13,221 nucleotides of DNA, taken from contig JAEZRD010000047.1 of NCBI GenBank assembly GCA_023440975.1, positions 1 through 13,221 on the forward strand, given 5' to 3'. Within the stretch, counting starts at the first letter, position 1; each line of letters starts with the position of its first letter. The position numbers were made by a program, and so were the translations under genes. Origin of the DNA: Methanobacteriota archaeon (GTDB lineage: Archaea > Methanobacteriota > Methanobacteria > Methanobacteriales > Methanobacteriaceae). Shown here piece by piece: positions 6,917 to 13,221 of this stretch. A model generated the notes under the pieces. It saw only the letters and a list, made by a program, of their open reading frames with translations. It made no database searches and was not told the DNA's origin.

Positions 6917-6955
6917 ATTTTTTATAATATATAATCTTAATGCTTATAAATTATT
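6917..6955 (-). promoter_or_regulatory. Candidate tuf promoter (TATA box)
   Basis: On the coding strand, CGAATAATTTATAAGCATT (TATA-like TTTATAAG at about 6943-6950) is followed by a second TATA-rich stretch at about 6919-6935. Either would start transcription about 6900-6925, that is 100-130 nt upstream of the tuf ATG and just before the tandem palindromes. The call rests on consensus and position only. Confidence 0.45.
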
Positions 6956-7095
6956 CGACAAAATATCAACATTGGATTTAATAAATTAAAATCATTATCT
7001 GAATCATAATAATTGTTATTTTATTAATCATTTCCAGATTTTTTATTGATTTTCTTTAAAAAAATTTAAAAATTTTATTTTAAATTGAAATCAAA
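6956..7095 (-). other. Non-coding stretch after fusA, T-run terminator candidate
   Basis: This is the promoter-distal part of the 299-bp fusA-tuf gap. It contains no ORF of note. Just past the fusA stop, the coding strand has several T runs (about 7057-7080, for example TTTTT and TTTTTTT), the kind of tract that ends archaeal transcription. No strong hairpin was seen here. Confidence 0.4.
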
Positions 7096-9294
7096 TTAAC
7101 TTTGACCTAAATAGTGATCTGCACCATATGGTTCAGGGGAAAGGCCTTTTCTTTGTCTGATTTCACGAATGATTTGAGATTGTAATTCTCCAGGTAATCT
7201 TTCGAATCCTGCCATTTCAGTAGACCATAAACATCTACCTTCTGCAGCAGATCGGATATCTCCTGCGAATCCAAACATTTCAGCTACAGGTACTTTTGAT
7301 TCTATACTAACCATGTCTCTATCTTGTTGCATATCAACAATTTGACCTCTTCTGTTTTGTATTTCTCTAGTACATGCACCCATGTATTCGGATGGAGTGT
7401 TGATAAATACTTTTTGGTATGGTTCAAGTAATGTTGGTTTTGCTAACATCATAGATCCATATACAGCTTTTCTAATAGATGGTAATACTTGTGCTGGTCC
7501 TCTGTGAACTGCATCTTCGTGAAGTTTTGCATCGACTAATTTGAATTTTAATCCCATTGCTATTTCGTTTGCTACAGGACCATCATCTAAAGCAGATTCG
7601 AATCCTTCAATAAGGAGTTCTTTTACTTCATCTAAGTATTGGATACCACGAGTTGCATTAATGAAAATACTTTTATTGTGTACATCCCATACTTTTTTAG
7701 CTTCATCTTTATCTAATCCGTATTCTTGGAATTCAGCTGCAGATTCTTTACCTTTAATTTTTCCTTCTTTGATTTTTCCTTCTTGCATTGCTTTGAATAA
7801 TTTATCATCTAAAGGTTCAACGGTAATATAGAATCTGTTATGTTTGTTTGGAGATTTACCTTCTACTGGTCCAGCTTTTCCACCTACAGTTTCTCTATAT
7901 ACTACAATAGGTTCGGATGTTTGAATGTCAACTCCTTTTTCATTGATTCTGTAACTGATAACTTCTAAGTGAAGTTCTCCCATACCAGATACTAAGTGTT
8001 CTCCAGTTTCTTCATTAATTTCTACATGAATTGTTGGGTCTTCTTTAGCTACTTGTCTTAATACTTCAATTAATTTTGGTAAATCTTTAGTATTTTTAGC
8101 TTCTACTGCTACAGTAACTACAGGTTCAGATATGTGTTCTAATCCTTCGAATTCTACAATTTTGTGTTCAGGGTCACAAATTGTTTCCCCTGCGATTGCA
8201 CCTCTTGCTCCTGCAATGTAAACAATGTTTCCTGCTGGAACATTATCGGTGTTTACTCTTTCTGGTCCGAAGTATACTCCTACTTGTTGTACTCTAGCTT
8301 TTGCATGTCCTCCAACTAAGAATACTTCTGTACCTTTGGAGATTGCTCCTCCGTATACTCTTCCAGTAGCAACTTCTCCTGCGTGTTTATCCACAGTTAC
8401 ATTTGTTACCATTACTGCTAATGGTCCATCAGGATTGGTTTTAATCATAGTTTGTCCTGCAGGACTTTCGATATCTCCTTCCCATATGTATGGTACACGA
8501 TATGCTTGGGATTCTTTTGGACTAGGTAAGTGTTCTACAACCATACCAAGTAATACTTCAGTAATTGGTACTTTGTGAGCTAATTCTTTTTGTTCATCAT
8601 TGTTACAGTAATCGATGATATCTTTGAAGTTGATTCCTGATTTTTGCATAATTGGAACATTAATTGCCCAGTTGTGGTATGCTGATCCAAATGCTACACT
8701 ACCATCTGCTACATCAAATTTCCATTCTTCTTTTTTGTCTTCAGGAGCTACGTTTTTTACAAGTTTGTTAGCTTCTGCTATGATTTTAAGGAATCTGTTT
8801 TGTAATTCATCAGGTTCTAATTTTAATTCATTTATTAATCTGTCTACTTTATTGATGAATAATACAGGTTTTACATGTTCTTTTAATGCTTGTCTTAATA
8901 CAGTTTCAGTTTGAGGCATAATACCTTCAACAGCACATACAACTACAACTGCTCCGTCTACTGCTCTCATTGCACGAGTTACGTCTCCACCGAAATCAAC
9001 GTGTCCTGGAGTATCAATTAAGTTGATTAAGTATTCTTGACCTTCGTAAGAGTGAACCATAGATACGTTTGCTGCATCAATAGTAATACCACGTGCTTGT
9101 TCTTGTTCATCAAAATCTAAGAATCTTTGATCTCCTGCAAGTTCTTCGGAAATCATTCCTGCACCTGCAAGTAAGTTATCGGATAAAGTAGTTTTACCAT
9201 GATCAATATGTGCTACAATACCGATGTTTCTGATGGAATCTGGTTTGTACATTAAATCCTTGATTTTTTCAATCATTTTGTCTCGTCTACTCAA
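7096..9294 (-). CDS. fusA: Translation elongation factor EF-2
   Basis: This is the GTPase that drives ribosomal translocation, of the archaeal/eukaryotic EF-2 type. G1 AHIDHGKTT is at about 28-36, the switch region RGITI at 68-72, G3 DTPGH at 94-98 and G4 NKVD at 148-151. The domain III landmark SGMGELHLEV is at about 436-445. The domain IV tip DAVHRGPAQ carries the histidine (about residue 597) that is converted to diphthamide. The length of 732 aa is normal. A GTG at 9303 keeps the frame open upstream, but it sits inside the AGGTGA ribosome binding site; the TTG at 9294 has correct spacing and gives the family N-terminus MSRRDKM, so I chose it. It follows rpsG by 42 bp and is co-transcribed with rpsL-rpsG. 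Confidence 0.97.
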   Translation of the reverse strand: MSRRDKMIEKIKDLMYKPDSIRNIGIVAHIDHGKTTLSDNLLAGAGMISEELAGDQRFLDFDEQEQARGITIDAANVSMVHSYEGQEYLINLIDTPGHVDFGGDVTRAMRAVDGAVVVVCAVEGIMPQTETVLRQALKEHVKPVLFINKVDRLINELKLEPDELQNRFLKIIAEANKLVKNVAPEDKKEEWKFDVADGSVAFGSAYHNWAINVPIMQKSGINFKDIIDYCNNDEQKELAHKVPITEVLLGMVVEHLPSPKESQAYRVPYIWEGDIESPAGQTMIKTNPDGPLAVMVTNVTVDKHAGEVATGRVYGGAISKGTEVFLVGGHAKARVQQVGVYFGPERVNTDNVPAGNIVYIAGARGAIAGETICDPEHKIVEFEGLEHISEPVVTVAVEAKNTKDLPKLIEVLRQVAKEDPTIHVEINEETGEHLVSGMGELHLEVISYRINEKGVDIQTSEPIVVYRETVGGKAGPVEGKSPNKHNRFYITVEPLDDKLFKAMQEGKIKEGKIKGKESAAEFQEYGLDKDEAKKVWDVHNKSIFINATRGIQYLDEVKELLIEGFESALDDGPVANEIAMGLKFKLVDAKLHEDAVHRGPAQVLPSIRKAVYGSMMLAKPTLLEPYQKVFINTPSEYMGACTREIQNRRGQIVDMQQDRDMVSIESKVPVAEMFGFAGDIRSAAEGRCLWSTEMAGFERLPGELQSQIIREIRQRKGLSPEPYGADHYLGQS

Positions 9295-9336
9295 AATAAT
9301 CACCTATATGATATTAAATAATATTAGTTGCAGCTA

Positions 9337-9897
9337 TTAGTGTGCTGCTTTAGCTACTCTTTCTTTTTCTTCTTTCTTACGTAATGCAAAACTTCTTGAA
9401 TCTTCGTTAGAAGCCATTAGTAATTCATTAGCTAAACAATCTGCTAAAGATTTTTTATTTTTGAATGCAGATTGCATTGTTCCTAAAGTTATGAAACCTA
9501 ATGCAAGGTCTACTCTTCTTTGTGGAGAAATATCTACAGCTACTTGGTATCCTATACCACCGTATTTGATACGGGTAGTTTCTTCACGTGGTGCGGAATT
9601 TTCTACAGCTTGTACTAATATTTGGATAGGATTTTGTTTGGTTTTATTGTTAATAATATCCATTGATTCTCTAACAGTAGCATAAGCTTTATTCTTTTTA
9701 CCAGAGTTTCTTTCAGTTCTCATCATTTTGTTCATTAATCTTTCTACGATGGATACTTTAGATTTTGCGAATTGTCTTTTAACATGTCTACCTGAAGTAT
9801 GAGGGACAATTGTTTCATCTAAGCAGATGTAACCATTTAAACCTAAATCAGAAATCTTAACTTCATCTAATTCATATTTTCCAAAAACTTGACTCAT
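9337..9897 (-). CDS. rpsG: Ribosomal protein S7 (uS7)
   Basis: This is the primary 16S rRNA-binding protein that organises the 30S head. The protein is 186 aa, the usual archaeal length. Its archaeal N-terminal extension is followed by the core SIVERLMNKMMRTERNSGKKNKAY... (about 49-72), NPIQILVQAVENSAPREET (about 88-106), RIKYGGIGYQVAVDISPQRRVDLAL (108-132) and a C-terminal helix ending in basic residues. GAGGTAA precedes the ATG. It starts 14 bp after rpsL, so the two are certainly co-transcribed. In bacteria S7 is the translational autoregulator of the str operon; whether that applies here is open (see the rpsL leader). Confidence 0.97.
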   Translation of the reverse strand: MSQVFGKYELDEVKISDLGLNGYICLDETIVPHTSGRHVKRQFAKSKVSIVERLMNKMMRTERNSGKKNKAYATVRESMDIINNKTKQNPIQILVQAVENSAPREETTRIKYGGIGYQVAVDISPQRRVDLALGFITLGTMQSAFKNKKSLADCLANELLMASNEDSRSFALRKKEEKERVAKAAH

Positions 9898-9911
9898 TTA
9901 GATTACCTCAC

Positions 9912-10337
9912 TTATCTTACTGGTTTTTCTATTTTACCAGATACCATTTGTTCTAAAGCTACATTGTTTACTTTAGATACTTTCCAACGAACCCCTGGGA
10001 TATCTCCCATAGATCTTCCGGATGGTCCTCCGATACCTTCAATCATTACTTCATCGTGCTCATCGATAAATCCTATAGCATTGTCTCCTGGAGCAAATGC
10101 AGTTAATTGTTTACCGTTTTTGATTAATTGAACACGTACACATTTACGAATTGCAGAGTTAGGTTGTTTTGCTTCAATTCCTACTTTTTCTATTACAATT
10201 CCTCTTGCTTGTGGAGCCCCTTCGAGAGGGTCAGCTTTAACATCTAATCCTAAAGCTTTTCTTTTGTATTCCACATCTTTCCATTTAAAATGTTGTCTTT
10301 TACTTTTTAATTTTTTTGCAGCAAAAAGTCCTGGCAT
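9912..10337 (-). CDS. rpsL: Ribosomal protein S12 (uS12)
   Basis: This is the decoding-centre protein of the 30S subunit, 141 aa in the archaeal (S23-type) form. Signatures are the basic start MPGLFAAKKLKSKRQHFKWK, APQARGIVIEKVGIEAKQPNSAIRKCVRVQL at 41-71 with the conserved PNSAIRK loop, and GPSGRSMGDIPGVRWKV at 104-120, the loop that contacts the decoding site. GAGGATAAA lies directly before the ATG. It is the first gene of a unit rpsL-rpsG-fusA. In contrast to compact archaeal clusters it is separated from nusA by 726 bp and preceded by its own TATA box and a structured leader. Confidence 0.97.
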   Translation of the reverse strand: MPGLFAAKKLKSKRQHFKWKDVEYKRKALGLDVKADPLEGAPQARGIVIEKVGIEAKQPNSAIRKCVRVQLIKNGKQLTAFAPGDNAIGFIDEHDEVMIEGIGGPSGRSMGDIPGVRWKVSKVNNVALEQMVSGKIEKPVR

Positions 10338-10380
10338 ATTTTATCCTCTTTTCTTTTGTCTGTGAAAGATTATAATAATT

Positions 10381-10467
10381 AATTCATGATTATGAATTAG
10401 AAATCCACCGCTGCGATTTACTATAAAATTTTTTAGCCATATTTTATAGCAATCTAAATTTCTAATT
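10381..10467 (-). ncRNA. Structured rpsL mRNA leader element
   Basis: This is a nested, fully perfect helix set. P1 pairs 10395-10404 with 10458-10467 (AATTAGAAAT/ATTTCTAATT, 10 bp). P2 pairs 10415-10418 with 10451-10454 (GATT/AATC). P3 pairs 10421-10429 with 10441-10449 (CTATAAAAT/ATTTTATAG, 9 bp) and closes an 11-nt loop. The internal loop between P1 and P2 is lopsided: GCAGCGGUGG on the 3' side of the RNA and UUA on the other. This is the only GC-rich patch in the intergenic region. Next to it, 10381-10398 (AATTCAT-gatt-ATGAATT) forms a separate hairpin whose arm overlaps P1, so the two compete. It lies 44-130 nt before the rpsL ATG, in the expected leader. It is probably a cis-regulatory RNA; a free RNA is possible. 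Confidence 0.5.
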
Positions 10468-10469
10468 TA

Positions 10470-10497
10470 TAATAGATATTAATTTTAAAATCTATTA
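10470..10497. repeat. Inverted repeat at the expected rpsL transcription start
   Basis: TAATAGAT (10470-10477) and ATCTATTA (10490-10497) form a perfect 8-bp stem, continued after one mismatch by TTAA/TTAA. It lies immediately upstream of leader helix P1 and overlaps the predicted start of transcription. It could be a first leader hairpin or an operator-type dyad. Confidence 0.4.
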
Positions 10498-10502
10498 ATA
10501 AT

Positions 10503-10530
10503 ACCCTAATAAGGGTTATAAATATATATT
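10503..10530 (-). promoter_or_regulatory. Candidate rpsL promoter with adjacent small dyad
   Basis: On the coding strand a TATA-rich element AAATATATATTTATAA (about 10517-10532) is followed by the dyad ACCCT-tatt-AGGGT (10503-10516), which is GC-rich for this region. A start about 25 nt downstream would fall near 10490-10500, giving a leader of roughly 155 nt that contains the structured element. The call rests on position and consensus. Confidence 0.4.
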
Positions 10531-10738
10531 TAATATAATTAGCTAATTATATTTAGTAATATAATTTTTTAATGTATTTAGATTAGTTGTTAAATAAATA
10601 ACGTTAACACTAACTAATAATTATTAATTTGTGCTATAAAACAGATTGAAATTAAAAAATTAGCATAATATAATTTTTATACAATGTGTTAGTTATTTAA
10701 TTTAAAATATCAATAGGTTCTGTCATGAATAAAACTTC

Positions 10739-10767
10739 TATAGCTAAAGTGCACACAGTAAGCTATA
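10739..10767. repeat. Inverted repeat with 15-nt loop in the nusA-rpsL gap
   Basis: TATAGCT (10739-10745) and AGCTATA (10761-10767) flank a 15-nt loop that itself contains the palindrome GTGCAC. The segment 10715-10785 is slightly richer in G and C than its surroundings, which in AT-rich archaea can mark a small RNA or a binding site. Nothing identifies it further. Confidence 0.3.
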
Positions 10768-10946
10768 ATAGTTAACTAAATACGCTTTTTTCATAACATT
10801 ATAATTATGATTTATATAACCATACCTATAGTAATAATAAATATGTTTAACTACATTTATAAGGTTTATGTTTTTTAGGATTATTTTTAAAAATTGTAAA
10901 TTTTATTTTAAATAATTTCAATATAATAACCTTATTTTTTATGATT

Positions 10947-11014
10947 AATTTAAGAAAAAATAGTAAAATTCTTAAATTTAAATATTTATAATAATATTTC
11001 TTTTTAAGAATTTT
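10947..11014. repeat. Three-arm overlapping inverted repeats downstream of nusA
   Basis: The middle arm AAAATTCTTAAATT (10965-10978) can pair either with AATTTAAGAA at 10947-10956 (10 bp, 12-nt loop) or with TTTAAGAATTTT at 11003-11014 (12 bp, 26-nt loop). The two pairings exclude each other. It lies 50-115 nt past the nusA stop and may shape the 3' end of the rpoA-nusA transcript. Low sequence complexity leaves chance as an alternative. Confidence 0.4.
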
Positions 11015-11049
11015 TTTAAAATAATTTGTTTAATAAAGTAAATTTAAGT

Positions 11050-11078
11050 AAAAAATCATTTTTTTATTTTAAAATGAT
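11050..11078 (-). terminator. Terminator-like hairpin overlapping the nusA 3' end
   Basis: On the coding strand ATCATTTT (11078-11071) and AAAATGAT (11062-11055) form an 8-bp stem with an 8-nt loop, followed at once by TTTTT (11054-11050). The left arm lies inside the last nusA codons and the stop codon falls in the loop. It would close the rpoA1-rpoA2-rpl30e-nusA transcript. The stem is AT-only except for two G/C pairs, so the T run may be the real signal. Confidence 0.45.
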
Positions 11079-11495
11079 ATTACTTAAGTTATGTTGTCTA
11101 TTAGCTAATAATTTAGCTCTTTCGATGTTAATTCCATTTTTTCCAATAGCAATACGTTTGTTAACTGAATCTGTAGTAACAGTAGCAATTCGTTCTCCAT
11201 TTTCTTTTTGAAGAACTTTGATGCTTTTAAGTTCAGCTGGTGCTAAAATATTTTTTATAAAAGTGGTTGGATCATCAGAAAATTCTATGATTTCAACACC
11301 TTTATCAACAGCTTTTTGAACTTTATTTACAGTGCTTCCGCCTTTACCTATAGCAAGACCCATATCACCATTTTTAACAACAAAAGTTACTTTACCATGA
11401 TCTTCATCAATGATACAATCTTTTACCATTGCACCAGTTAAACTCTCAAATAGAGCTATGTATCTAATTTCATTTGCATTAAATTTAATAGACAA
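11064..11495 (-). CDS. nusA: Archaeal NusA-like KH-domain protein
   Basis: This is the archaeal NusA family: two consecutive KH RNA-binding domains without the polymerase-binding and S1 domains of bacterial NusA. It is thought to act in transcription termination or elongation. GxxG loops are visible in both domains, IGKGGS at 49-54 and IGKNGI at 117-122. The length of 143 aa is normal. The start is TTG 11495; GGGGTAG, which contains the rpl30e stop codon, stands before it as ribosome binding site, and no ATG is available. It is 6 bp from rpl30e, so the two are co-transcribed. It is the last gene of the polymerase block, followed by a terminator-like hairpin rather than by rpsL. Confidence 0.93.
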   Translation of the reverse strand: MSIKFNANEIRYIALFESLTGAMVKDCIIDEDHGKVTFVVKNGDMGLAIGKGGSTVNKVQKAVDKGVEIIEFSDDPTTFIKNILAPAELKSIKVLQKENGERIATVTTDSVNKRIAIGKNGINIERAKLLANRQHNLSNIILK

Positions 11496-11501
11496 TTGAA
11501 T

Positions 11502-11798
11502 CTACCCCAATATTTCTAATATAGTAGAATCTCCTGGATCGTTTATGACTAAAGTAGCCACAGTAAAAGGTTTACCGCAAACAGAACCTAATTCTACACT
11601 AGTACCTTCATATGTTATGTAAGGTATTTCTGAAAGTTTTGAATAGTATTCTACATCTTCAATTATGTCTTTAGGACTGTTAGCTGCTACAACAACTAAT
11701 AAACCTCTTCCTAATTTTAAAGATTGAATTGATTTTTCTGAGCCTAAAGTGACATCTCCTGTGTCAACTGCAACTCTTATTCCTCTATCTACGTCCAT
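11502..11798 (-). CDS. rpl30e: Ribosomal protein L30e (eL30)
   Basis: This is an archaeal/eukaryotic large-subunit protein of the L7Ae/L30e fold, which binds kink-turn RNA. Family features are MDVDRGIRVAVDTGDVTLGSE at the start, SLKLGRGLLVVVAANSPKDI (about 26-46) and the RNA-contacting segment TSVELGSVCGKPFTVATLVI (about 66-85). There are two adjacent ATG codons (11801 and 11798). The archaeal family begins MDVDR and the GGAGG site is better spaced for the second, so 11798 is chosen, giving 98 aa. It follows rpoA2 by 12 bp and is in turn 6 bp from nusA, the standard archaeal arrangement. Confidence 0.95.
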   Translation of the reverse strand: MDVDRGIRVAVDTGDVTLGSEKSIQSLKLGRGLLVVVAANSPKDIIEDVEYYSKLSEIPYITYEGTSVELGSVCGKPFTVATLVINDPGDSTILEILG

Positions 11799-11810
11799 CA
11801 TCTGCCTCCT

Positions 11811-12971
11811 CTAATTTTTTGGTTTCATTACGACACTGACTGAGCCAGTACCAAGGGGTATTGGTTGTCCAATAATAATATTTTCTATTACACCGGTTAA
11901 ATGATCAACTTCCCCTCTAATACTTGCATTGAGTAAATGTTTACTTGTTTCCTCAAATGCAGCACGAGCGAGAACACTTGATTTTTCTCCACTAATTCCA
12001 TGTCTTCCAATAGAGTTTACCACTCCTTGGTGAGTCATCATATCAGATACTAACATAATGTGTCTTATATCTACACTTAAACCTTGTTCTCCTAAGGTTT
12101 TTGAGATTTCATTTATAATAGCATTACGAGCTGCTTCGATTCCAAGAACGGTTTCTATTTCGAATATATCATTAGTGGATGTTCTAATTTTATCAATACC
12201 ATCTATTTTTAGAACTGCACCTAAATTTGATCCTTCAGTATGTATGGTGTACTCTTCATCACCTTTACGTATAATTACTTTACCGATATTTTTAATACCA
12301 CTTACTTGTAAATCACGCACTTTATCTGCAAGAAGTCTGAGTTCTCGAATAGTTGTTTTTGAAGGTTCAAAAGTAAGCATATTGTCTTTTATATTTACTT
12401 TCTTAAAAGCTTTTTCTATACTTGCAATAATTTCATCATAATCAAGTCTTTTATCTTCAATTTTCTTTTGATCAAGTTCAACTTGAACATTCATTTCAGC
12501 ATAATTTAAATTGAAATCTTTTATGATATCATTTATTGTACTTTTACCTATTCTATTTGCTAATTTCTTAACAAATTCTTCATCATTTTGGTATTCTTTT
12601 TCAAAGTAAATATCCATTGTTGGAGTTGAAATTTTCTTTCTTGCATCTACAATTTCTATAAGTCTTGGTAGACCTAAGGTAACATTTAATTCTGCTACCC
12701 CTGCATAGTGAAAAGTACGCATGGTCATTTGAGTACCAGGTTCCCCTACAGATTGTGCAGCTACAGTTCCAACAGCCTCCCCAGCTTCAACATGAGCTCG
12801 TTCATAGGCTTCTTCAACACGATTTACTAATTCATCAAGTTCTTTGTCAGTTAACTCCCTATTTATATAAGCAGTTGCAAGACTTTCGACATATTTTATT
12901 GGGAAATCGATTTTCTTCTTTTTAAGAACTTTTTCTACTTTAGTTATTGCTTTATCCATTTCTTCTGGCAT
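11811..12971 (-). CDS. rpoA2: RNA polymerase subunit A'' (Rpo1C)
   Basis: This is the C-terminal part of the split largest RNA polymerase subunit in archaea. It carries the trigger-loop region GEAVGTVAAQSVGEPGTQMTMRTFHYAGV at 64-92, LGLPRLIEIVDARKKISTPTMDI at 99-121, and the conserved C-terminal block around MTHQGVVNSIGRHGISG and ARAAFEETSKHLLNASIRGEVDHLTGVIENIIIGQPIPLGTG near the end. The length of 386 aa is normal for methanobacterial A''. No intein is present. GGAGCAGGA precedes the ATG. It starts 18 bp after the rpoA1 stop and 12 bp before rpl30e, inside one operon. Confidence 0.97.
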   Translation of the reverse strand: MPEEMDKAITKVEKVLKKKKIDFPIKYVESLATAYINRELTDKELDELVNRVEEAYERAHVEAGEAVGTVAAQSVGEPGTQMTMRTFHYAGVAELNVTLGLPRLIEIVDARKKISTPTMDIYFEKEYQNDEEFVKKLANRIGKSTINDIIKDFNLNYAEMNVQVELDQKKIEDKRLDYDEIIASIEKAFKKVNIKDNMLTFEPSKTTIRELRLLADKVRDLQVSGIKNIGKVIIRKGDEEYTIHTEGSNLGAVLKIDGIDKIRTSTNDIFEIETVLGIEAARNAIINEISKTLGEQGLSVDIRHIMLVSDMMTHQGVVNSIGRHGISGEKSSVLARAAFEETSKHLLNASIRGEVDHLTGVIENIIIGQPIPLGTGSVSVVMKPKN

Positions 12972-12989
12972 AAAAATCCTGCTCCTAAC

Positions 12990-13221
12990 TTAATTTTTGT
13001 TTGTTTTAACTCTCATTTCATCAATAATTTTGTTAAGATCTGCTGCATGTCCGTAGTCACTTTTTGCTGGATCTACTCCATCTTCTCCGAACATGGTTTG
13101 CACAACTTTTCCACGATTATCTGTAACTAATCCGTTTTCTTTTACTTTTAAATCTTGTAATGCATTTACAAGTCTTCTTTGCATGTAACCAGATTGTGCA
13201 GTACGAATCGCTGTATCTACA
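12990..13221 (-). CDS. rpoA1: RNA polymerase subunit A' (Rpo1N), 3' end only
   Basis: This is the C-terminal end of the N-terminal half of the split largest RNA polymerase subunit. The frame is open to the window edge at 13221 and reads VDTAIRTAQSGYMQRRLVNALQDLKV, the strongly conserved bridge-helix/funnel region at the end of A', then the tail ending KIIDEMRVKTNKN. About 77 codons are visible and the 5' part lies outside the window. The Met at 13184 is internal and not a start. The A'/A'' split after this region is an archaeal trait. Confidence 0.96.
   Translation of the reverse strand, partial: VDTAIRTAQSGYMQRRLVNALQDLKVKENGLVTDNRGKVVQTMFGEDGVDPAKSDYGHAADLNKIIDEMRVKTNKN

Larger units (their letters stand above)
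10338..11063. other. 726-bp non-coding gap between nusA and rpsL
   Basis: No credible gene is present on either strand; stop codons are frequent in all frames. From the rpsL side it holds the structured leader (10381-10467), a dyad (10470-10497) and a TATA box (about 10517-10532). The middle (10560-10860) holds several short AT-rich dyads, including TATAGCT/AGCTATA (10739-10767) and the palindrome TAGTTAACTA (10769-10778). The nusA side (10940-11063) holds overlapping inverted repeats and T runs, likely 3'-end signals. In related archaea nusA and rpsL are usually close together, so this is an expansion or the remains of lost DNA. Confidence 0.7.

Noticed and set aside
7541..8914. Open frames of 96-117 codons on the + strand opposite fusA
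   Set aside because: Antisense shadows of the EF-2 gene, with no ribosome binding sites and no family features.
10395..10467. Leader structure read as an H/ACA or C/D guide RNA
   Set aside because: No ACA/ANANNA, RUGAUGA or CUGA boxes in the right places, and the internal loop is far too asymmetric for a pseudouridylation pocket.
10744..10794. 16-codon frame MKKAYLVNYYSLLCAL on the - strand in the nusA-rpsL gap
   Set aside because: Starts like a leader peptide but has no ribosome binding site, no regulated gene nearby and is short enough to arise by chance.
12058..12441. 127-codon open frame on the + strand opposite rpoA2
   Set aside because: Shadow of a highly conserved polymerase gene.
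12990..13221. Possible intein or truncated gene at the rpoA1 end
   Set aside because: The conserved A' C-terminus reads through without interruption and is simply cut by the window edge.
1..13221. CRISPR array, insertion sequence, attachment site or prophage
   Set aside because: No regularly spaced repeats, transposase or integrase genes or terminal repeats were seen; the tRNA-Ser has no duplicated 3' end in the window.

Overview
The window comes from a very AT-rich methanogenic archaeon, most likely of the order Methanobacteriales (Methanosphaera or Methanobrevibacter type). The evidence is archaeal: a split RNA polymerase largest subunit (A'/A''), ribosomal protein L30e, a short NusA made only of KH domains, EF-2 with the diphthamide-loop histidine, EF-1alpha, a tRNA-Ser without encoded CCA, and TATA-type promoters. 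A surface protein with a repeat resembling the pseudomurein-binding repeat points to pseudomurein-walled Methanobacteriales. The genus is inferred, not proven.

Left part, + strand (83-2986): a head-to-tail set of four genes. These are a small protein of unknown function, a secreted and membrane-anchored protein with a pseudomurein-binding-like repeat, a coiled-coil protein with a J-domain-like HPD motif, and a small HD-domain phosphohydrolase. The HD gene runs convergently into a RimI-type acetyltransferase gene (2981-3418, - strand), overlapping it by 6 nt. After a divergent promoter region come a UPF0146 protein and the cobalamin-pathway reductase CbiJ/CobK (3599-4822, + strand). These last two are probably co-transcribed.

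Right part, - strand (13221 down to 4943): the classical archaeal transcription/translation cluster, in the order rpoA1 (3' end only), rpoA2, rpl30e, nusA, rpsL, rpsG, fusA, tuf, rpsJ, then tRNA-Ser(UGA). In many Euryarchaeota this is one compact operon. Here it is broken into at least three blocks by long non-coding stretches: 726 bp between nusA and rpsL, about 300 bp between fusA and tuf, and 129 bp between tuf and rpsJ.

The breaks hold the most interesting material. Upstream of rpsL is a TATA box followed by a leader that can fold into a long multi-helix structure with a GC-rich internal loop (GCAGCGGUGG on the RNA). Upstream of tuf is a TATA box followed by two near-identical tandem palindromes. 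Between tuf and rpsJ is a 9-bp GC-rich hairpin followed by T runs, terminator-like on the coding strand. Together they suggest that the str-type genes, EF-1alpha and S10 are expressed as separately tuned units, perhaps with leader-based autoregulation. No mobile element, CRISPR array or clear new defence system was seen.
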